Positions 58,676-64,000 of a DNA stretch of 64,000 nt are shown here, in pieces; position 1 is the stretch's first letter, and each line of letters opens with the position of its first letter. The stretch is from Ailurus styani (Eukaryota; Chordata; Mammalia; Carnivora; Ailuridae). The translations under genes were made by a program, and so were the position numbers. Location of the stretch: assembly GCA_002007465.1 (NCBI GenBank), contig LNAC01000001.1, positions 9,355,969-9,419,968 of the forward strand, given 5' to 3'. A model generated the notes under the pieces. It saw nothing but the letters and a program-made list of their open reading frames with translations. It did not search any database and had not been told where the DNA came from.

Positions 58676-59429
58676 CAAGCTAAATTGTATATTCGCTTTT
58701 GTTTAGAATTTGAAGTTTTCCCTTAGGATTAGAAAGTTGGGGTCATAATAATTTTTGAAATGAGTTATTTTCTAAGTAGAAAACAAATCACCGTAGCACA
58801 CAGATTTCTTGGCATTCTAAATATTTAGATTTGTGGCCTTCCTCCAGTTTTCTTCAAACACTTTTGAAAGTGTGAATAATTATACTCTATGCCAGTATAA
58901 ATAGCATTTTTATTTCCGAGAGAAATCTAAACACTTGAAGGCCCTTTAAGTATGTTATCTGCAAAATTTTGTTAATAAAAATAGCTGCGAAGATATCCTT
59001 GCTTCCCTGGGCCTGGGTCCACCGCCTGGGCTCCCGGCTCCCACTGCACCCTCCACCTCTCCGGTGTGGCCCTCCAGAACTGTCCACCCCAGGCTGGCAG
59101 GACTGTCCTGCCCTTGTTCAGCCCTGGATCCCACAGCCTAGAACATTTCCAGTTCCCAGGGCTAGATTCTGAAGTTTGGATTTCTGGGTTTGTTTTGTCC
59201 CCAGCAACTGGCCTTTTCTGCTTGACCTGGCAATGCCTGGTCCAGGGCTTTGATCTCACTCCAGCGAGACAGAACCAGAGCTTATCGAAACAGCCCGGGG
59301 TCGGGGTCGTTAGGAAGATTATAAGAGGGAAGATAAGTAGAAGCACTTTGTGAGTCATAGGGTGCTATACAAACGCAGTAGAGCATTACTTTGCATAATA
59401 AAAATTACTATTTTTTAAATAATTTTTGG
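58676..59429. other. Unique DNA
   Basis: No repeat or gene recognised. Short frames on both strands at 58,970-59,360. Confidence 0.4.
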
Positions 59430-59602
59430 GCCATTGCTACAAGCCAGGAAGTCAATGTTCTACAAAATCCTCTCCTTTAATTCTCATCTCTAGTTCTCAG
59501 GAGAAACCTAAGGATTCAGGAATTTAGCCAAGCTCGGGCAGCTGAGCCCACGGAGCCAGGAATCTCCCCCAGGCCTGGGGCTCCAGAGCCCACGCTCTTA
59601 AA
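59430..59602 (-). mobile_element. MIR SINE
   Basis: Reverse of MIR: ctcctttaattctcatctct, the core, then ggctccagagcccacgctct at its tRNA-like end. Confidence 0.75.
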
Positions 59603-60563
59603 TTGGCTACATTTAAATCTGATCCCATTATAAGTTGAGAACATATTCTGGGATATGTTCAGACTTGAGTCTGGATTTTTAAATCACAATCATATTTAGT
59701 TTCTTTTCCTATTCCAAACTGTGCTTTACCTACCGGGAGTGCCTCCCAGCAAGTTTTAGTTCATTGTCTCTGAAGGGTGGCCTCTACGTCCCTCCCATGC
59801 GCATCACAGGTGCCGTCGGTGTATGAGCTGCGTCCTAGCCTCCCCCCCACCCCCACCGTCGTATTTCTGGTTTATCTACAAGAGAAGACCCGGGACCTGG
59901 GTGTGAAAGAAGCAGGAGACAGCAGCCCTGGAAGGATGCCTCCCACCCACCCGTTTGGGAGCCTCCAATCTGTTAGGACCATTATCTTACCCCGTTGTGC
60001 ATGTTTTGGTTCAGATAATGTTGATTTCCCCTCCCTCCAACTTGGAAAATCACTTACCCTACAGTGTATAAAGTAGGAATGCCTTGTGCTTTAGAAAGGT
60101 GCATGAAATAGAAAGGGAATTTACCTTACCCCCTCTGGGCACCTCAGTGAGCACTTTGAAAGATGCCTAATGAAGCATGGGGCTTCTTTAGAGTGGACTG
60201 ACTTACATTCAAGCCGCAAGCTTTGGGTTTTTTCTCCTCCATCCTCTGATCACGGGTGAGAGCAGGTCTCATCTCTCTCCCCCTCACCCCCAGCTCCAAA
60301 CAGCCCCCATCTACCACCGCCCACCCCTAACCACCCCCCTCCCCCAGCCAGGAGGCAAATATCCTGTGGCTCCCTCCCCCAAGTCAGCCTGAAAATAGCG
60401 CTCAGAGGGAGAGAAAGCGGCTTTGGGAAGTGTGACCTGAGCAGTCAGCTTAGGCGAAATGTACACAATAAACTTCTATCTGGACTGAATTGTTCTGTAA
60501 AGTGGCAATCACTTCCCAGACAGACGGGCCCTGGAGGACCCGCCATTCTGCATCTTTTAATCA

Positions 60564-60575
60564 CCGTTGCTATGG
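60564..60575 (+). promoter_or_regulatory. RFX/X-box-like half site
   Basis: ccgttgctatgg matches the GTTGCYATGG half of RFX sites. The same 12 bp recurs inverted at 61,862. Confidence 0.45.
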
Positions 60576-61861
60576 AGAAAGCCACTATTTCATTAGAGAA
60601 AGCGCCTTAACGCAATTAACACATAGTTCAGTTGTTCCCCATCCCTTTGGGGCCCCAAGATGGAGGGGGTTGGGGGTGTCGCTTTCCCTGGGGCCCACGG
60701 GAGACAGCAGGCCAAGCAGGGCAGGGAGGGTTCCCAGGAAAGAAACTCTCAGCGGTACAGGACTGGGTTGCATATTAAGGGACGTCCAAAAGAGGAACGA
60801 GCTTAAAATTAACAAAAACTCAGGGTGCGTGTTTGACTCGGTGTTTCAGAGCAGAGCAACACAAACTAAAACAGAGGAAAAAGTCTCTGGATCCTTTTTG
60901 AGTTGGAAATACACTGATCTATATACACCCTCTGGTGAAACTGATTTTCCTACTATTTCTTGTTTCAATTCGCTTTTTTTTCAGGACTGGGACTAACCCT
61001 AGCTGGGCACAGAGGCGACCACTGTCCCCACAGCCGGCTGCGGATTTTTCCTGGCCGCTGTTTTAAACTCCCTTTCACAAGCTCATTTGCAAAACAGGGA
61101 AGATAATATTTTCTACTGAACTGGGCTATCCTAAGAAGCAGCTTTCCCCAGGGTGCCTGCCGGCCCAGAAAAAGGAAATGCTCGTACAAAAAGATGAGTT
61201 TTGATGTTTACGAAATGAGGGCTTGGAGAGAGTTTCACGAAGTTACCAAATTCTGGGCATTTCCCAGGAGCCGGGCCATAGATGGGTGTCCCTGTCCTAG
61301 GCTTTTCTCTAGCTGCCTAGAGCAAAAGACTCCAGCAATAATTTCATTCTCAATTAGCAGTATTAAAAAGCAGTAGAAGGAATACTTCTGCACCCTTAGT
61401 TCTAAGAAATCTGTCCGGCAGGAGAAGGGCGGCCGAAAAGGCGGGCGGGCAAGCGAGTGCTGGCATATATATCTTGTATATAGATGTTTGCATCATCCCT
61501 AATTAGCTAATGTATTTCTTTCCGCCTGCCCTCTTGGAGGAATTCTCAAGCGTGTCCCCTGCCGCTCCTGGAGACCGCAGAAAAGCAAATGACACCGAAT
61601 TTTCCCTTCTTAATTAAAATGTTAAACAGGGTTAAGATGCCAAGTTTCATCAGAGATATTTGTTCCCCCGGTGAACTCTTAAGTCCTGCTGGGGTTCAGT
61701 TCAATGGGAGTTATTTGAATCAACACATGTTATTAAGTTTCCAAATGTAATCAGCCCAGATATTTTAATGGAAACTTTCGCCTTTCTTTTAATAAGCATG
61801 TGGTTTGGTTAAAAAAGCACTTGGGTGAGGTGCCCTGCGTTGCCCTTCCGTAACCAAATCG

Positions 61862-61873
61862 CCATAGCAACGG
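61862..61873 (-). promoter_or_regulatory. RFX/X-box-like half site
   Basis: ccatagcaacgg, the exact reverse complement of the 60,564 site. Confidence 0.45.
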
Positions 61874-62491
61874 GCAGCTGGTCTCTACAAAGGCGGCAGG
61901 CACGGCGAGAGGGCCACCGGCGGGCGCCCAGCCCCCAGCCGCAGTGTTTGGCCAGGCATAAATATCCTCAATGGGATTAGAATGTTTAAGGGGCTAAAGG
62001 CTGTGGGAAAACTTTTGTCTGCCATATTTATCTCTTCTGCTGTTGTGTGTTAGCATTTCCACTCAGGGTACAATGGGGTTAAAAGTAAGAGCAAATGTTT
62101 TGATGGGTTTATTTTGAATTATGAATTCACGGGTCTGCATAATCGCCTGTCAACATCAAGCTGCTTTCGACTGTGCCAGAGATGGGGGGGGGTGTGGGGG
62201 GGAAGAAGGCAGTGGGAATCTACACCAGGGAATAGCTTCAGCATGGAGAATGAATTACATGGGTGAGGGGAGCCGCTTTTCCCCCTGGGTGGACGCTGCG
62301 TATCTTAGAGACAGGTTTCGGGCTCCCAGAGCTGCTCCCGGGGTGAGGTCTTTGCAAAGAGCAGGTCTTCTTCTTTGACCAGTTTGTTGTTCTGGGGGAG
62401 GAAGGAACTGGCAGGCAGGTGTTTCTGTGTCCTGGTCCTCACACGCTCTGGAAGTTGCATAGGACGCGGTGTTCGGTATGGTCGCGAGGAG

Positions 62492-62968
62492 TGTTCTGTG
62501 ATGGGCCGAAGTGTGTCCTTGTGTGAACTCATATGTTGACCTTATAACCCCAAGCCCCTTAGTGTGTGACTGCATTTGGAGATAGGATCTTTGAGGAAGG
62601 AAGGCTGTTAGGGTGAGGCTAGTCCACTCTGACCCGTGTCCTTATGAGAAGTGGAGGATCTTTGAGGAAGGAAGTGAAAACAAGGCCGTTAGGGTGAGGC
62701 TAGTCCACTCTGACCAGTGTCCTTGTGAGAAGAGGTTGGACTGCAAAGACACACCAGAAGTATGTGGGCACAGGAGAAAGACCACATGAAGACGCAGCAA
62801 GAAGGTGGCCATCTCCAATCTAAGGAGAGAAGCCTTGGAAGAAACCAAACCAACCAACATGTCCGATGTTGGACTTCCAACCTCCGAAGCTGTGAGAAAA
62901 TAAATTTCTATTGTCTCTGCTGCCCAATCTGTGGCATTTTGTTATGAGAACCCTGGCAAATAAATACA
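62492..62968 (+). mobile_element. MLT1-type LTR (ERVL-MaLR) with internal duplication
   Basis: Runs in sense order: tgttctgtgatgggccgaag, ctgcatttggagataggatc, gtgtccttatgagaag, gcagcaagaaggtggccatc, tgagaaaataaatttctatt and a terminal tggcaaataaataca. It carries the LTR poly(A) signal region but no retroviral coding sequence. One 71-bp unit is duplicated. Confidence 0.85.
62586..62734 (+). repeat. 71-bp tandem duplication within the MLT1 LTR
   Basis: Units start gatctttgaggaaggaag at 62,586 and 62,657. The second has about 10 extra bases (gaaaacaag) and a few substitutions, so the duplication is not recent. Confidence 0.88.
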
Positions 62969-63913
62969 CCCTCCCCCCAAACAATTTTCCAACTCCACTG
63001 GACATGTGGGTGACATGTGATAGGAGACGCATGTGTGAAGGCCCTGTGAAGACAGCTGAGGCCACAGCCCAACTCTCTCCCTTTTCCTCTTTCTCTGGAG
63101 AAAAACACATGTCCCATTCCTAAACCAGAGACCCTGCCATTAAAGCAAAGTTAGCACACAACATTGTCTATCGCTTCGGAGCGACCTACCTTTTTCTTTT
63201 GTACTCCTATCCAGCTTTGATGTTATGTGTAATTGGCACATTTAATGGAGCAGAAGTTGAACTATTACATTATTTTGTAAAACTTCTGTGCTAACCATGA
63301 TCAGGATGATACGGCCAAGCTCATTATACCCCCCAGGAATCCCAGTGTTTGAGGGTCCAGGACCTCCCCACACGGATCCTTCGCTACGTTCCACTGAGCC
63401 AGTCCTGCCCCACCCAAGCGAGCAAGGGAAGTCCCTGTTCCAACTGCCCTGGGAAATGAGCTAAGTGTGAACTGGACGGGGGTAGGCATGCCCCAGTTTT
63501 AAGCAGACCTGGTGTGTCAAACTTGGATTTGAAAACAGAAAATTTAAGATTGCTGATGTGCATTTCTATAAAGTGCACTTTGCAAAATGAGATGTAAAGG
63601 ATACATTGAACAACAGGCTCCTTCAGAACATTTAGAATTGGATTCGGTGTAGAGAATTATGATTTGCAGGGAATTTCTTGCAGAACACTTACACGAAGCA
63701 AGGCCTTCCTCTTCAGTAGAAGGGGCACTGATGAATAAGCAAGATCTCTTTCTTACACTGTTTAGGTCAGGAAGGGGGGTAGTGCAGCCGGATGAGGGGC
63801 AGGTACAACTGAATAGATGAATATACATACACAGAAATATATATACACATGTACATATATCTGTAGATAGACAACCATACACAGATATGCACGTATTCAC
63901 GTCCCTGGGATTA
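62969..63913. other. Unique DNA to near the window end
   Basis: No gene recognised. A 148-codon minus frame (63,544-63,990) runs through the CA repeat and looks spurious. Confidence 0.4.
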
Positions 63914-63949
63914 CACGCGCGCACGCGCGCACGCACACACACACACACA
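63914..63949. repeat. (CG/CA)n alternating purine-pyrimidine tract
   Basis: acgcgcgcacgcgcgcacgc followed by a CA run. The composition favours Z-DNA. Confidence 0.93.
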
Positions 63950-64000
63950 GTTTCTCGCAGTTGCTGCTTCATTCGAGGACCATTTACCAAGTGCTCGCTC

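Larger units (their letters stand above)
59603..62491. promoter_or_regulatory. Repeat-free island, candidate conserved regulatory region
   Basis: No SINE, L1 or LTR over 2.9 kb. From 60,470 the sequence is rich in homeodomain-like (taattagctaatg, ttaattaaaat), A/T-rich MEF2/SRF-like (gccatatttatctc, gcataaatatcct) and RFX-like motifs. Frames up to 168 codons (60,490-60,996) look non-coding. The regulatory reading is inferred from repeat exclusion and motif clustering. Confidence 0.45.

Noticed and set aside
60490..60996. 168-codon + strand frame in the repeat-free island
   Set aside because: The translation looks random and the DNA contains motif-like non-coding sequence. Better explained as regulatory DNA.
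63544..63990. 148-codon minus frame with Cys/Val-rich start
   Set aside because: Starts in translated CA/CG repeat; no domain.

Overview
This is nuclear DNA from a carnivoran mammal, most likely a mustelid (ferret, mink, badger or otter type). The evidence is about 48 copies of the tRNA-Lys-derived CAN-SINE, most carrying the head GGCGCCTGGGTGGCTCAG followed by a ttaaagcctctgc body. From memory of the family, that body is the mustelid form, distinct from the dog, cat and bear/seal forms. Carnivore L1 3' ends, L2, MIR, MLT1 LTRs, Tigger- and MER5-type DNA transposons and dinucleotide microsatellites make up much of the rest. No prokaryotic features, CRISPR array, tRNA or rRNA gene was seen.

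Layout. Positions 1-33,002 are AT-rich and repeat-dense and probably lie in intron(s) of a + strand gene. The clearest coding sequence is a terminal exon at 33,003-33,181 with a good splice acceptor, 58 codons and a stop. It is followed by a repeat-poor 3'UTR of about 3.4 kb with two AATAAA signals near 36,540-36,580. I could not name the gene. Weaker exon candidates lie upstream at about 20,206-20,381, 25,795-25,911 and 28,293-28,384. From 36,600 to 64,000 the sequence looks intergenic: SINE/L1 clusters, a more GC-rich stretch at 42.5-53 kb with no convincing gene, and a repeat-free island at 59.6-62.5 kb that looks like conserved regulatory DNA and carries two matching RFX-type sites in opposite orientation.

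The most informative content is the insertion history: nested L1s, a twin-primed inverted L1, SINEs inside LTRs, and three places where two SINEs sit head to tail sharing one target-site duplication. Assembly blemishes include a 146-N gap in poly(C), an 84-N gap inside a SINE, and a 117/119-bp near-perfect duplication across a single N in the 3'UTR, which is probably artefactual. I found no evidence of a previously undescribed biological system. The leads worth following are the unnamed terminal exon, the exon candidates and the repeat-free island.
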